A stretch of DNA of 6,735 bases from Pseudomonadota bacterium (GTDB taxonomy: Bacteria; Pseudomonadota; Alphaproteobacteria; Acetobacterales; Acetobacteraceae). The notes under the pieces were generated by a model that saw nothing but the letters and a program-made list of their open reading frames with translations, was not told the origin of the DNA and did no database searches. Where the stretch lies: the NCBI GenBank assembly GCA_021808205.1, contig JAKBCD010000104.1, forward strand, positions 1 to 6,735, read 5' to 3'. Of the stretch, positions 1-6,735 are shown one piece after another (within the stretch, counting starts at the first letter, position 1; each line of letters starts with the position of its first letter). The translations under genes and the position numbers were made by a program.

Positions 1-846
1 CGCATAAGTGTAGGCTGCACGGGCAATTTTTCCTACATCCTGGGCGCTGGCGAAGGCATGGGCTGTGCGTTCCGCTGCATCGTTGAAATAGATCCACCAC
101 AAACACGCGGCAGAGAGCAGCGCCAGAACCACCGCGCCAAAGGTTGCATCCCCCCAGCGCAACGCGGAGAAACTGGCGCCAATCACGGTGATGGATTCTC
201 CCAGCGCGATCAGCACGAACGCCGCGCAGCGCTCCGCCATATGGCGCGCATCCACCTGCCAGCCTTGCGTTGTCGAACGCCCTAGCCCAGGCACATAAAA
301 TCCGTTGGCCGGGCCTGAAAGATCAATCAGCAGTGCCGCCAGCCAGCACCATAAACGCGGCGTGCCTTCCAGCAGCGCGCCTGCAACCCACAGCACCGCG
401 CCAACTGCCAGCCAGGAGAAAATACGCTGGAAATTCCTGTAATTTTCTGCGTCATGCTGCTTCAACGCCCACAGCATGAAGCCCGAGCGCCCGAGATTCA
501 GCACGGACAACCCAATGGCAAACCCCATCCCCCGCGCCCCAAACGCCTGCGGCACGGAGGCCGCCAGCAGCAACGCGCAGAACATCAAACCCAGCATCAG
601 CAGCTTCACCGGCCGGCGGTCAGGGTCTATCCAGTTCGTTACCCAGCTCGTGTAAACCCAGCTCCACCACATGGCGCCAAACAGTATCAGCCCCTGGAAG
701 CCGCCCATCACGGTCATATGCGCGCGCAGAAATTCCGAGATCTGCGTAACGGCGAAAACGAAGATCAGGTCGAAGAACAATTCAATCTGCGTCACCGGCG
801 AGGGCTCACCACGCCGGCGCAGCAGGCTGGCCGCCGCGCCGCGCAT
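1..846 (-). CDS. ltrA: LtrA-family (low temperature requirement A) membrane protein, C-terminus cut by window edge
   Basis: The reverse complement gives an unbroken frame of 282 codons from an ATG at 846 to the window edge. The family signature is seen near the N-terminus at residues 22-37 (ELFFDLIFVFAVTQIS). A second conserved block is at 202-218, with His202, Glu205-Arg206 and the GES at 216-218; WWIYFND follows at 250-256. The chain is mostly hydrophobic with repeated membrane segments, so it is an inner-membrane protein. Family members are usually about 360-400 residues, so roughly the last quarter to third is missing. The family is named after a Listeria gene linked to growth in the cold; its biochemical function is not established. 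The ATG shares one base with the stop of the upstream peptidase gene (TGATG), and no good ribosome binding site is seen, so translation is probably coupled. Family assignment is firm; the role is unknown. Confidence 0.88.
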   Translation of the reverse strand, partial: MRGAAASLLRRRGEPSPVTQIELFFDLIFVFAVTQISEFLRAHMTVMGGFQGLILFGAMWWSWVYTSWVTNWIDPDRRPVKLLMLGLMFCALLLAASVPQAFGARGMGFAIGLSVLNLGRSGFMLWALKQHDAENYRNFQRIFSWLAVGAVLWVAGALLEGTPRLWCWLAALLIDLSGPANGFYVPGLGRSTTQGWQVDARHMAERCAAFVLIALGESITVIGASFSALRWGDATFGAVVLALLSAACLWWIYFNDAAERTAHAFASAQDVGKIARAAYTYA

Positions 847-2315
847 CAAGTTAGGTAGCGCGCCGTGAGATGCGCTTCAAAATACGCCGGGTTCAGCGCC
901 TCGCCCGTCGCCTCAACCAAAATTTCATTAAACCCGGCAGAGGAGCCGCGCTGGTGCACATGCGCCGAAAGCCAGCCCGTGAGCGGCGCCAGATCTCCGC
1001 GCCCCAGCGCGCCGTCCAAATCCGGCAGCGCCTTGCGGGCGGCGGCCATTAACTGTGCCGCGGCCATGGCGCCTAAAGTATAGGAGGGGAAATAGCCGAT
1101 CGCGCCATCAAACCAATGAATATCCTGCAAGCAGCCGCGCGCGTCATCCGGCGGGGTAATGCCCAGCAGTGCCTGCAGCCCCTCATTCCAGGCCCCTGGC
1201 AGATCCGCCACCGCCAAACCGCCCGTGAGCAGCGCCTGTTCCAGCCTAAAGCGCAGCAGCACATGGGCTGGGTAGGTCATCTCATCTGCCTCCACGCGGA
1301 TAAAGCTGCGCTCCACGCGGCGTAAGCGGTGCTTGAGCCCCGCCACCGTAATGGGCTTGCCGAACGCCGCCGCCGCCAGCGGTGCGAGATAAGACAGATA
1401 CGCATCCGAGCGCACCGCCTGCATCTCCACGATGAGCGACTGGCTTTCATGCATGGCCATCCCCGCTGCCGCCCCCACTGGCTGGCGCCGCCACGCCGCG
1501 GGCAAATTCTGCTCATACAGCGCATGGCCGGTTTCGTGCAACACACCCATCAGCGCCGCGCAGAAATCCGCCTCGTCATAGCGCGTGGTGATGCGGATAT
1601 CAGTGGGTGTGCCGCCGCAGAACGGATGCGCGGAAATATCCAGCCGGGCTGCGTTGAAATTCAGCCCCGCCCCGGCTGACAGCCGGCGCGCCAGCGCCGC
1701 CTGCACCGCTTCGGGGTATGGCCCCGGCGGCAGCGTCGCATGGCCGCGCGCCGCTTGCAATGCCTCAGCCCGGGGCAGCGCCTCGCGCAGAAACGCTTCA
1801 TAACGGGTGAAAATCACTTCCGCCTGCGCGGCGTTAATCCCGCGCTGATACTGGCTCATCAGCGCGTCATAAGGTGAAAGCCCCAGCGCCTGGCCCAGAA
1901 TCTCCGCCCCCTCGCGCGTCAGGCGCACCACTTCGGCCAGCGCCTTCTGCACGGCGGCAAAATTGCTGGTTTTGCGCGCCGCGCGCCAGATGGTCTCGCA
2001 CGCACGCCCCGCACGCACCTGCGCCTCCACAAGGTCTCGCGGAAGGGCGGTGGCGCGCAAATGCGCCTCTCGCATCAGCGCCAGATTTTGCGCGTCCCAG
2101 CCTTCCGGCGCCTGCGCCTGCGCCAGCGCCTCACCCATCTCCGGTGCGCAGAGAAACTCGTGGCTCAGCCCCGCCAGCACCGCCATCTGTTCACCCCGCG
2201 CCTCGGCCCCGCCATCGGGCATCATCGCCGAGGCGTCCCAGCTCAACACCGCGCTGGCCTCGTCCAGGCAGGCGATGCGATGGAAGGATAATTTCAATGC
2301 CTCATATGCGCTCAT
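846..2315 (-). CDS. M32-family metallocarboxypeptidase (thermostable carboxypeptidase 1 / Taq type)
   Basis: A zinc-dependent carboxypeptidase that removes residues from peptide C-termini. No signal peptide is seen, so it is probably cytoplasmic. The 489 residues match the usual family length of about 500. The zinc motif HETGH is at 260-264 (His260, Glu261, His264). The family block HESQS is at 289-293, and its glutamate supplies the third metal ligand in the family. HPF at 230-232, the RITTRYDE stretch shortly before the zinc site and the FPSYTLG block in the C-terminal part are also typical of M32. The ATG at 2315 overlaps the surf1 stop by four bases (ATGA), and the gene's TGA overlaps the ltrA start. 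It therefore looks co-transcribed with the cox genes, although peptide turnover has no known direct link to oxidase assembly. All visible catalytic residues are intact, so it should be active. Confidence 0.95.
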   Translation of the reverse strand: MSAYEALKLSFHRIACLDEASAVLSWDASAMMPDGGAEARGEQMAVLAGLSHEFLCAPEMGEALAQAQAPEGWDAQNLALMREAHLRATALPRDLVEAQVRAGRACETIWRAARKTSNFAAVQKALAEVVRLTREGAEILGQALGLSPYDALMSQYQRGINAAQAEVIFTRYEAFLREALPRAEALQAARGHATLPPGPYPEAVQAALARRLSAGAGLNFNAARLDISAHPFCGGTPTDIRITTRYDEADFCAALMGVLHETGHALYEQNLPAAWRRQPVGAAAGMAMHESQSLIVEMQAVRSDAYLSYLAPLAAAAFGKPITVAGLKHRLRRVERSFIRVEADEMTYPAHVLLRFRLEQALLTGGLAVADLPGAWNEGLQALLGITPPDDARGCLQDIHWFDGAIGYFPSYTLGAMAAAQLMAAARKALPDLDGALGRGDLAPLTGWLSAHVHQRGSSAGFNEILVEATGEALNPAYFEAHLTARYLT

Positions 2316-2995
2316 GGCGTCAGCAGCCTTTTCCGGGCAATAAAGATGAATTCAAACACCAGAATTCCGGCAAAGCCAAACCAGGTGAGCGCGTATCCAT
2401 AATGGTTGTTTGGTGGTGTCGGCAAATTCTGCTGCGGTTGCGGCAGCGGGCTGCCTGGCGGTGGCTTTGGCCCCATGGCGATGAGCATATAAGGTGCTAC
2501 ATTCTCAAGCCTCATGCCCTTGCCGATCACGGCCGGGTCCAGCGTGTAATAATGCCCTTTGGCGGGGTTATCGGGTGCTGAGAAAAAATCTCTGCCTATG
2601 CTGGCGTGAATATAGCCCGAGGGCACAGCCGGCGGGTTGGCCAGGGGCACCGGAACGGATCCCTGCACCCAGCCTAAATCAACAAGCAGAATCTGCCCGT
2701 CAGTCCGGCGCAGGGGCATGATCAGCTCGCCGCCGGAAACCGGCCCAACCGGCGTGTCATGCACAATCTGCCCGTAAAATGCAGCCTTGCCCGGTACCCA
2801 GGTGCCGGTGACAAACACTTTCTCAAACGGGCTGGGCGTCTTGGGCATCGGCACCGGCGGCGCCACCTGCGCCGCGCGAATTTGCGCGATGATGCCTTCC
2901 TTCCATTTCAGCCTGTGCAGCTGCCACGCGCCAAGAGCGATGAACAGGCAGAAAGCCGCAAGCGCCGTCAGCCCAGGGGCGATCAGCCGCCGCAA
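2312..2995 (-). CDS. surf1: SURF1 family cytochrome c oxidase assembly protein
   Basis: Assembly factor of the inner membrane; bacterial SURF1 proteins bind heme a and help deliver it to subunit I. I chose the TTG at 2995, which gives 227 residues: a short RRL start, a first membrane span at about 5-23, then the family motif GAWQLHRLKWK at 22-32. A periplasmic domain follows, containing VTGTW and LVDLGWVQ. After a proline-rich linker, NNH at 196-198 leads into the second span (YALTWF, to about 220), and the protein ends in basic residues. The two-span layout and length fit the family. An ATG at 3073 would add 26 residues, but that stretch is cysteine-rich, unlike SURF1, and is subunit III coding sequence read in another frame. 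TTG lies four bases after the ctaE stop, with a weak GGA seven bases before it. The 3' end overlaps the peptidase start. Confidence 0.93.
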   Translation of the reverse strand: MRRLIAPGLTALAAFCLFIALGAWQLHRLKWKEGIIAQIRAAQVAPPVPMPKTPSPFEKVFVTGTWVPGKAAFYGQIVHDTPVGPVSGGELIMPLRRTDGQILLVDLGWVQGSVPVPLANPPAVPSGYIHASIGRDFFSAPDNPAKGHYYTLDPAVIGKGMRLENVAPYMLIAMGPKPPPGSPLPQPQQNLPTPPNNHYGYALTWFGFAGILVFEFIFIARKRLLTP

Positions 2996-2999
2996 ATGG

Positions 3000-3851
3000 T
3001 TATCCAGCCGTAATCGCGCTGCGGCCGAGGTAATAGATGCACACAAACAGGAACAGCCACACCACATCCACAAAATGCCAGTACCAGGCCGCGGCCTCGA
3101 ACCCGAAATGTCGCTCCTTGGTGAACTGCCCGGCCCGCGCCCTGAAGAAACAGACGATCAGGAACAGCGTGCCGATGATCACATGCGCGCCGTGGAAACC
3201 GGTGGCGATAAAGAAGGACGAGGCAAAAATGCCGCCATGGTAGAACGGAAACGGCGAATGCGTATATTCCCAGGCCTGGCCACAAAGAAACATCAAGCCA
3301 AGCACAATGGTAACCCCCAGCCCGCGAACCAGATTCTTCTGATCATCCTCCAGCAGCGCGTGGTGCGCCCAGGTGATGGTGGTGCCGGAGAGCAGCAGCA
3401 CCATGGTGTTGAACAGCGGAATCGCGAACGGGTCGATCGTGGTGATACCCTGTGGCGGCCAGACCGGCGCGAAGGCGGTGCCCATTTTGTCCGGATAGAA
3501 GAAATAATTGAAATAATTCCAGAAGAAGGAGACGAAGAACATCACCTCTGATGAGATGAACAGCGCCATGCCATAGCGCAAACCCACCTGTGTCACGATC
3601 TTGTGCAGCCCCGGCGTGCGGGATTCCTTGATCACGTCCCGCCACCACAGATACATCACGCTGAAATCCGCCAGCAAACCAATGCCGAGCACAATGAAGC
3701 TACGGAAATGCGCAGCGAGAATGATGCCGGTAAATGTCACCATTGCGGCGGCGGCACCACAAAGCGGCCAGATGCTGGGGTCAACAAGATGGTACGGGTG
3801 GGGCACAGTGCCCTTCACCTGGTCTGTCGCGGTATGGACTGTTCCGCTCAT
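3000..3851 (-). CDS. ctaE: Cytochrome c oxidase subunit III
   Basis: Subunit III of the aa3 oxidase, an integral membrane protein of seven spans that stabilises subunit I and supports proton uptake. It has 283 residues, normal for bacteria. Visible motifs: WWRDVIKES at 69-77; GLRYGMALFISSEVMFF at 90-106, with the conserved membrane glutamate at 102; GFHGAHVIIG at 218-227; and HFGFEAAAWYWHFVDVVW at 248-265. These are diagnostic for the cytochrome c oxidase type rather than the quinol oxidase subunit. The ATG at 3851 is preceded by a good ribosome binding site (AAGGGAG). The segment after SEVMFF (about 107-122) is unusually rich in aromatic residues and asparagine. The gene is complete and followed after four bases by the surf1 TTG start. 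Confidence 0.98.
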   Translation of the reverse strand: MSGTVHTATDQVKGTVPHPYHLVDPSIWPLCGAAAAMVTFTGIILAAHFRSFIVLGIGLLADFSVMYLWWRDVIKESRTPGLHKIVTQVGLRYGMALFISSEVMFFVSFFWNYFNYFFYPDKMGTAFAPVWPPQGITTIDPFAIPLFNTMVLLLSGTTITWAHHALLEDDQKNLVRGLGVTIVLGLMFLCGQAWEYTHSPFPFYHGGIFASSFFIATGFHGAHVIIGTLFLIVCFFRARAGQFTKERHFGFEAAAWYWHFVDVVWLFLFVCIYYLGRSAITAG

Positions 3852-3891
3852 TCTTGTCTCCCTTTTTCTTGGCCGTTACGTCAGGCTTTGG
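3852..3891 (-). promoter_or_regulatory. ctaE ribosome binding site within the longest intergenic gap
   Basis: This 40-base spacer is the longest non-coding stretch in the window. It holds AAGGGAG (minus strand, 3864-3858), six bases before the ctaE ATG, a strong Shine-Dalgarno match. I see no hairpin and no promoter-like pair of boxes. The ctaG gene, often found at this junction in alphaproteobacteria, cannot fit here. Confidence 0.75.
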
Positions 3892-4107
3892 TCACCACAT
3901 CTGTCCGTATTCGTGCAGTTTCACCATCGCAATCACATAAATAATCAAGCAAAACCCGCCAAGGGCCGCCAATAGCAGGAAATTGCGCGCCCGCCTGCGG
4001 CGCAAAAATTCCGCCTTCTGCGCGTCGCTCCAATGCGATTCGACGATTTCGACACGCGGCATCCGGTCTTTCGCATAATCCTCATCCTGTTGTGCCGGCG
4101 CCATCAT
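3892..4107 (-). CDS. Small single-span membrane protein, CoxF-like position in cox operon
   Basis: A 71-residue protein with a polar, charged N-terminal half, an arginine cluster (RRRRAR) at about 36-41, one hydrophobic span at about 43-63, and a short tail ending in GQMW. Small single-span proteins of this design, with a basic stretch before the membrane helix and a VKL-type sequence after it, commonly follow ctaB in alphaproteobacterial cox operons and are annotated CoxF or hypothetical. The positive-inside rule puts the N-terminus in the cytoplasm. The start is a tandem ATGATG; the first ATG, at 4107, overlaps the ctaB stop by four bases and the second would shorten the protein by one residue. 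No strong ribosome binding site is seen, so coupling to ctaB is likely. Its exact function is unknown. The coding call is supported by the operon fit and membrane design rather than by an enzymatic motif. Confidence 0.85.
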   Translation of the reverse strand: MMAPAQQDEDYAKDRMPRVEIVESHWSDAQKAEFLRRRRARNFLLLAALGGFCLIIYVIAMVKLHEYGQMW

Positions 4108-5039
4108 ACCAGCCGGTCCACCGCGATGGCGGCAAAAAGCAGGAACAGATACAGGATCGAGAATTTAAACGCGGCGCGCGCCGGGGCGTCTTTGCTCAGG
4201 CTCACACCTTTTGCGTCCTGCTCATCGCGCAGCACGCCCCAGGCGAAATACAGGAAAGCAGCCCCCAGCACGAAGGCGGTGGCGCCGTAAATCCGCCCGG
4301 CCAGACCCAGGAACCAGGGGGAAAGTGCCAGAGGGAACAGAATGAGCGTGTAGATGAACACGTTCCAGCGCGTATGCCTTGCCCCTTTTACCACAGGCAG
4401 CATCGGCACGCCGGCCTTTTCGTAGTCGGCGGAGGCATAGAGCGAGAGCGACCAGAAATGTGGCGGCGTCCAGAAAAACACGATCAGGAACAGCAGCATC
4501 GGCAGCAGGCCAATATGCCCGGTCACGGCCGCCCAGCCGATCACCGCCGGAAACGCCCCCGCCCCGCCGCCGATGACGATGTTCTGCGGCGTGCGGCGCT
4601 TCAGCCAGATGGTGTAAATCACGGCGTAATAGAAGATGGAGAAGGCCAGCACCCCGGCGGCGCAAAGGTTGGTGGCCATGGCCAGCAGCAGCACGGAGAT
4701 TACCGCAAGCACGATGCCAAACCCCAGCGCCCCGCCGGCCTTGATCTTGCCCGCCGGAATCGGCCGCGTGGTGGTCCGGCGCATAATCGCGTCAATATCG
4801 CGGTCATACCACATATTGATCGCCCCCGCCGCACCCGCACCCAGGGCGATGCAGAAAATGGCGATCGCCGCCAGCAGCGGGTTGATATGGCCGGGAGCAA
4901 TCACAAGCCCGATGGCGCCGGTGAACACCACCAGCGAAACCACACGGGGTTTGAGCAGCGCCAGCCAATCCTTCGGCTCCGCTCCCAAATCCGGGGCGGA
5001 AACAGCGTCATGCAGGAAATCGGAAACGTGGTCGGACAA
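4104..5039 (-). CDS. ctaB: Protoheme IX farnesyltransferase (heme o synthase)
   Basis: Transfers a farnesyl group from farnesyl diphosphate to protoheme, making heme o, the precursor of the heme a used by the oxidase encoded beside it. It is a UbiA-superfamily prenyltransferase with multiple membrane spans. It has 311 residues, normal for the family. The prenyl-diphosphate-binding motif is at 75-93: Asn75, Asp79, Asp83, then MRRTTTRP. The second conserved region is KRRTPQN at 147-153, followed by FFWTPPHFWSLSL at 188-200 and DYEKAGVPMLPVVKG at 205-219. The start is TTG at 5039; no in-frame ATG lies between it and the conserved region, and a GGAG site sits five bases before it. The gene begins eight bases after ctaD, and its stop overlaps the start of the next small gene. 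Confidence 0.97.
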   Translation of the reverse strand: MSDHVSDFLHDAVSAPDLGAEPKDWLALLKPRVVSLVVFTGAIGLVIAPGHINPLLAAIAIFCIALGAGAAGAINMWYDRDIDAIMRRTTTRPIPAGKIKAGGALGFGIVLAVISVLLLAMATNLCAAGVLAFSIFYYAVIYTIWLKRRTPQNIVIGGGAGAFPAVIGWAAVTGHIGLLPMLLFLIVFFWTPPHFWSLSLYASADYEKAGVPMLPVVKGARHTRWNVFIYTLILFPLALSPWFLGLAGRIYGATAFVLGAAFLYFAWGVLRDEQDAKGVSLSKDAPARAAFKFSILYLFLLFAAIAVDRLV

Positions 5040-5050
5040 AATGTCTCCTA
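5040..5050 (-). promoter_or_regulatory. ctaB ribosome binding site embedded in the ctaD stop codon
   Basis: On the minus strand TAGGAG (5050-5045) contains the ctaD stop TAG, and GGAG lies five bases before the TTG start of ctaB. This site decides the non-ATG start, and it suggests that ribosomes ending on ctaD feed ctaB. Confidence 0.7.
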
Positions 5051-6646
5051 GCGGATAATCGGCACATCTTCAAAGGTATGGTGCGGCGCCGGGCTGGGCA
5101 CAGCCCATTCCAGCGTTGTCGCCCCCTCGCCCCAATAATTGTCGGCGAGTTTTTCCTTGGAGGTGAATACGGCATAAAGCACGTAGAAGAAAACCAGTGT
5201 GGACAGACCTGATACGACAGAACCGACGGAAGACACAAAATTCCATCCGGCGAAGGCGTCCGCGTAATCCGGGTAGCGGCGCGGCATACCCGCCAGCCCC
5301 AGGAAATGCTGCGGGAAGAAGGTGAGATTCACGCCAATGAAGAAGGTCCAGAAATGCACCTTGCCCCAGAATTCCGGGTATTGATGCCCGCTCATCTTGC
5401 CGATCCAGAAATAGAACCCGGCAAAGATCGCAAACGCCGCCCCCATCGAGAGCACGTAGTGGAAATGCGCGATCAGGAAGTAATCGTTGTGCAGTTCCTG
5501 GTCCAACCCGGCATTGGCCAGCACCACGCCCGTGGCCCCGCCGATCACGAACAGAAAGATAAAGCCAATCGCCCAAAGCATCGGCGTTTTGAACTCGATG
5601 GAACCGCCCCACATCGTGGCAATCCACGAGAACACCTTAATGCCCGTGGGCACCGCGATCACCAGCGTCGCCACCTCGAAATAAATCTTGGAATCCGTGG
5701 AAATGGCCGAGACGAACATATGGTGCGCCCAGACCACGAACCCCACGAAGCCGATGATCACCATGGCGTAGGCCATGCCGAGATAGCCGAAAATCGGCTT
5801 CTTGGAGAAGGTGGACACCACATGGCTGATAATGCCGAAGGCCGGCAGGATCATGATGTACACTTCCGGGTGGCCGAAAAACCAGAACAGATGCTGGAAC
5901 AGCACCGGATCGCCGCCGCCTGAGGGCTCGAAGAACGAGGTGCCAAAATTCCGGTCCATGATGAGCATGGTCACCGCCCCCGCCAGCACCGGGATGGCCA
6001 GCAGCAGCAGAAACGCCGTCACCAAAATCGCCCAGCAGAACAGCGGCATCTTGTGCATGGTCATGCCAGGGGCCCGCATGTTCAGAATCGTGGCGATGAA
6101 ATTAATCGCCCCCAGCAGCGAGGAAATACCCGCCAGATGCAGCGAGAACAGCGAAAAATCCGTCGCCACGCCAGGGGAATATTGGGCATTGTCCAGCGGT
6201 GGATACAGGGTCCACCCCGCTCCGGTGCCAGAGTCAAGGAACAGCCCCAGCAACACAAAGATAAAGCCGCAGGCCAGAAACCAGAAGCTCATGTTGTTCA
6301 GGCGCGGAAAGGCCATATCCGGCGCGCCGATCATCATCGGCACAAACCAGTTGCCCATCCCGCCGATCAGCGCCGGCATCACGAACCAGAAGATCATGAT
6401 CAGCCCGTGGGCGGTAATAATCGCGTTCCAGGTATCGCCATTGGTGATGATGTCGTTATGCGGATACATCAGCTGCTGGCGCATGATCATCGAGAGCACG
6501 CCGCCGAAGCAGCCGCCAATGAACGCCATGGTGATGTAGAGCGTGCCGATGTCCTTATGGTTTGTGCTCATCAGCCATCGGGCAACGAAGCTCTTTTTAT
6601 GATGACCATGGGCAAGCAAGGCATGATCGTCAGCGGTAATGGACAT
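5048..6646 (-). CDS. ctaD: Cytochrome c oxidase subunit I (aa3 type)
   Basis: Catalytic subunit of complex IV; it reduces oxygen to water and pumps protons. The 532 residues form about twelve membrane spans. Metal ligands seen: His80 (TAHG) and His396 for low-spin heme a; His394 for heme a3; His259, His308 and His309 for CuB, with Tyr263 in the GHPEVY motif placed for the His-Tyr crosslink. D-channel residues Asp110, Asn117 and Glu261 and K-channel Lys337 (PTGIK) are present, so this is an A-type proton pump. The [12 protein letters not shown] start region and MPRR at 454-457 are typical. One oddity is HNDYF at 386-390, where cytochrome c oxidases usually read HDTYY. The N-terminus is histidine-rich. 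The ATG at 6646 has a strong AGGAG site. It lies 13 bases after the probable ctaC and 8 bases before ctaB. Confidence 0.99.
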   Translation of the reverse strand: MSITADDHALLAHGHHKKSFVARWLMSTNHKDIGTLYITMAFIGGCFGGVLSMIMRQQLMYPHNDIITNGDTWNAIITAHGLIMIFWFVMPALIGGMGNWFVPMMIGAPDMAFPRLNNMSFWFLACGFIFVLLGLFLDSGTGAGWTLYPPLDNAQYSPGVATDFSLFSLHLAGISSLLGAINFIATILNMRAPGMTMHKMPLFCWAILVTAFLLLLAIPVLAGAVTMLIMDRNFGTSFFEPSGGGDPVLFQHLFWFFGHPEVYIMILPAFGIISHVVSTFSKKPIFGYLGMAYAMVIIGFVGFVVWAHHMFVSAISTDSKIYFEVATLVIAVPTGIKVFSWIATMWGGSIEFKTPMLWAIGFIFLFVIGGATGVVLANAGLDQELHNDYFLIAHFHYVLSMGAAFAIFAGFYFWIGKMSGHQYPEFWGKVHFWTFFIGVNLTFFPQHFLGLAGMPRRYPDYADAFAGWNFVSSVGSVVSGLSTLVFFYVLYAVFTSKEKLADNYWGEGATTLEWAVPSPAPHHTFEDVPIIR

Positions 6647-6662
6647 GCGTGAAGGCTCCTTA
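6647..6662 (-). promoter_or_regulatory. ctaD ribosome binding site overlapping upstream stop
   Basis: The minus strand reads TAAGGAG (6662-6656), a near-perfect Shine-Dalgarno sequence nine bases before the ctaD ATG. Its first three bases are the stop codon of the upstream frame. There is no room for a separate promoter here, so ctaD is probably co-transcribed with the upstream gene. Confidence 0.75.
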
Positions 6663-6734
6663 GCGCGTGGCGTCGGCCAATTGGTTGCGGGGCATGGGCG
6701 AGGAAAGCGGCTGGCTCACGGTATTCTCGGTGTA
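6660..6734 (-). CDS. ctaC: Probable C-terminal tail of cytochrome c oxidase subunit II (partial)
   Basis: An open frame enters from the right edge and encodes 24 residues (YTENTVSQ..., ending NQLADATR) before a TAA at 6662-6660. The tail carries no motif: the CuA ligands and the membrane hairpin of subunit II would lie outside the window. The call rests on position, since ctaC directly precedes ctaD in most alphaproteobacterial cox operons, on the 13-base spacing, and on the stop being fused to the ctaD ribosome binding site. A different upstream gene cannot be excluded. Confidence 0.55.
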   Translation of the reverse strand, partial: YTENTVSQPLSSPMPRNQLADATR

Positions 6735-6735
6735 A

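Noticed and set aside
58..858. Plus-strand open frames in the left 860 bases
   Set aside because: The minus strand carries an unbroken LtrA-family frame running off the window; the plus-strand frames are short, overlapping and without motifs.
1874..2581. 235-codon plus-strand open frame opposite the peptidase and surf1
   Set aside because: It is Pro, Ala and Arg rich, crosses a real gene junction, and shows no domain.
2787..3551. 254-codon plus-strand open frame opposite ctaE and surf1
   Set aside because: It spans two real genes on the other strand, has low-complexity charged composition and no family motif.
3871..3891. Possible promoter in the gap before ctaE
   Set aside because: The 40-base gap shows a ribosome binding site but no recognisable -35/-10 pair, and the flanking genes are co-oriented in a tight operon.
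4092..5051. 319-codon plus-strand open frame exactly opposite ctaB
   Set aside because: The minus strand holds the full conserved CtaB sequence. The plus-strand product is rich in Arg, Gln, His and Pro with no recognisable domain, as expected from reading a GC-rich gene backwards.
5306..6652. Long plus-strand open frames (5306-5923, 5802-6539, 6053-6652) opposite ctaD
   Set aside because: ctaD is certain on the minus strand. These frames overlap each other and have shadow-like composition.

Overview
The window is a stretch of a bacterial aa3-type cytochrome c oxidase (complex IV) operon. Every gene I can support lies on the minus strand, so the operon is read from the right edge to the left edge. 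Gene order and protein sequences point to an alphaproteobacterium. The high GC content and general look suggest Rhodospirillales, perhaps the acetic-acid-bacteria family, but that is inference and cannot be settled from this window.

Layout in transcription order: the last 24 codons of what is probably subunit II (ctaC, 6660-6734); the catalytic subunit I (ctaD, 5048-6646); heme o synthase (ctaB, 4104-5039); a 71-residue single-membrane-span protein in the place where a CoxF-like gene usually sits (3892-4107); subunit III (ctaE, 3000-3851); the SURF1 assembly factor (2312-2995, read here from a TTG start); an M32-family metallocarboxypeptidase (846-2315); and an LtrA-family membrane protein (1-846) that runs off the left edge. 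The last gene is not a closed ORF in the window, but reading the complement gives an unbroken 282-codon frame with clear family motifs.

The genes are packed very tightly. Non-coding gaps are 13, 8, 40 and 4 bases, and the other three junctions overlap by 1 or 4 bases (ATGA or TGATG). No promoter, terminator, RNA gene, repeat array or mobile element is visible. The promoter is presumably upstream of ctaC, outside the window. ctaD, ctaE and ctaC encode the oxidase core. CtaB makes heme o, the precursor of heme a, and SURF1 helps assemble the heme centre. The peptidase and LtrA genes have no established link to complex IV but are joined to the operon by overlapping stop and start codons.

I found no undescribed system. 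The points worth a second look are: an Asn-Asp arrangement in subunit I where cytochrome c oxidases usually have Asp-Thr; no ctaG (cox11) in its usual place; two TTG starts; and the coupled peptidase-LtrA tail.
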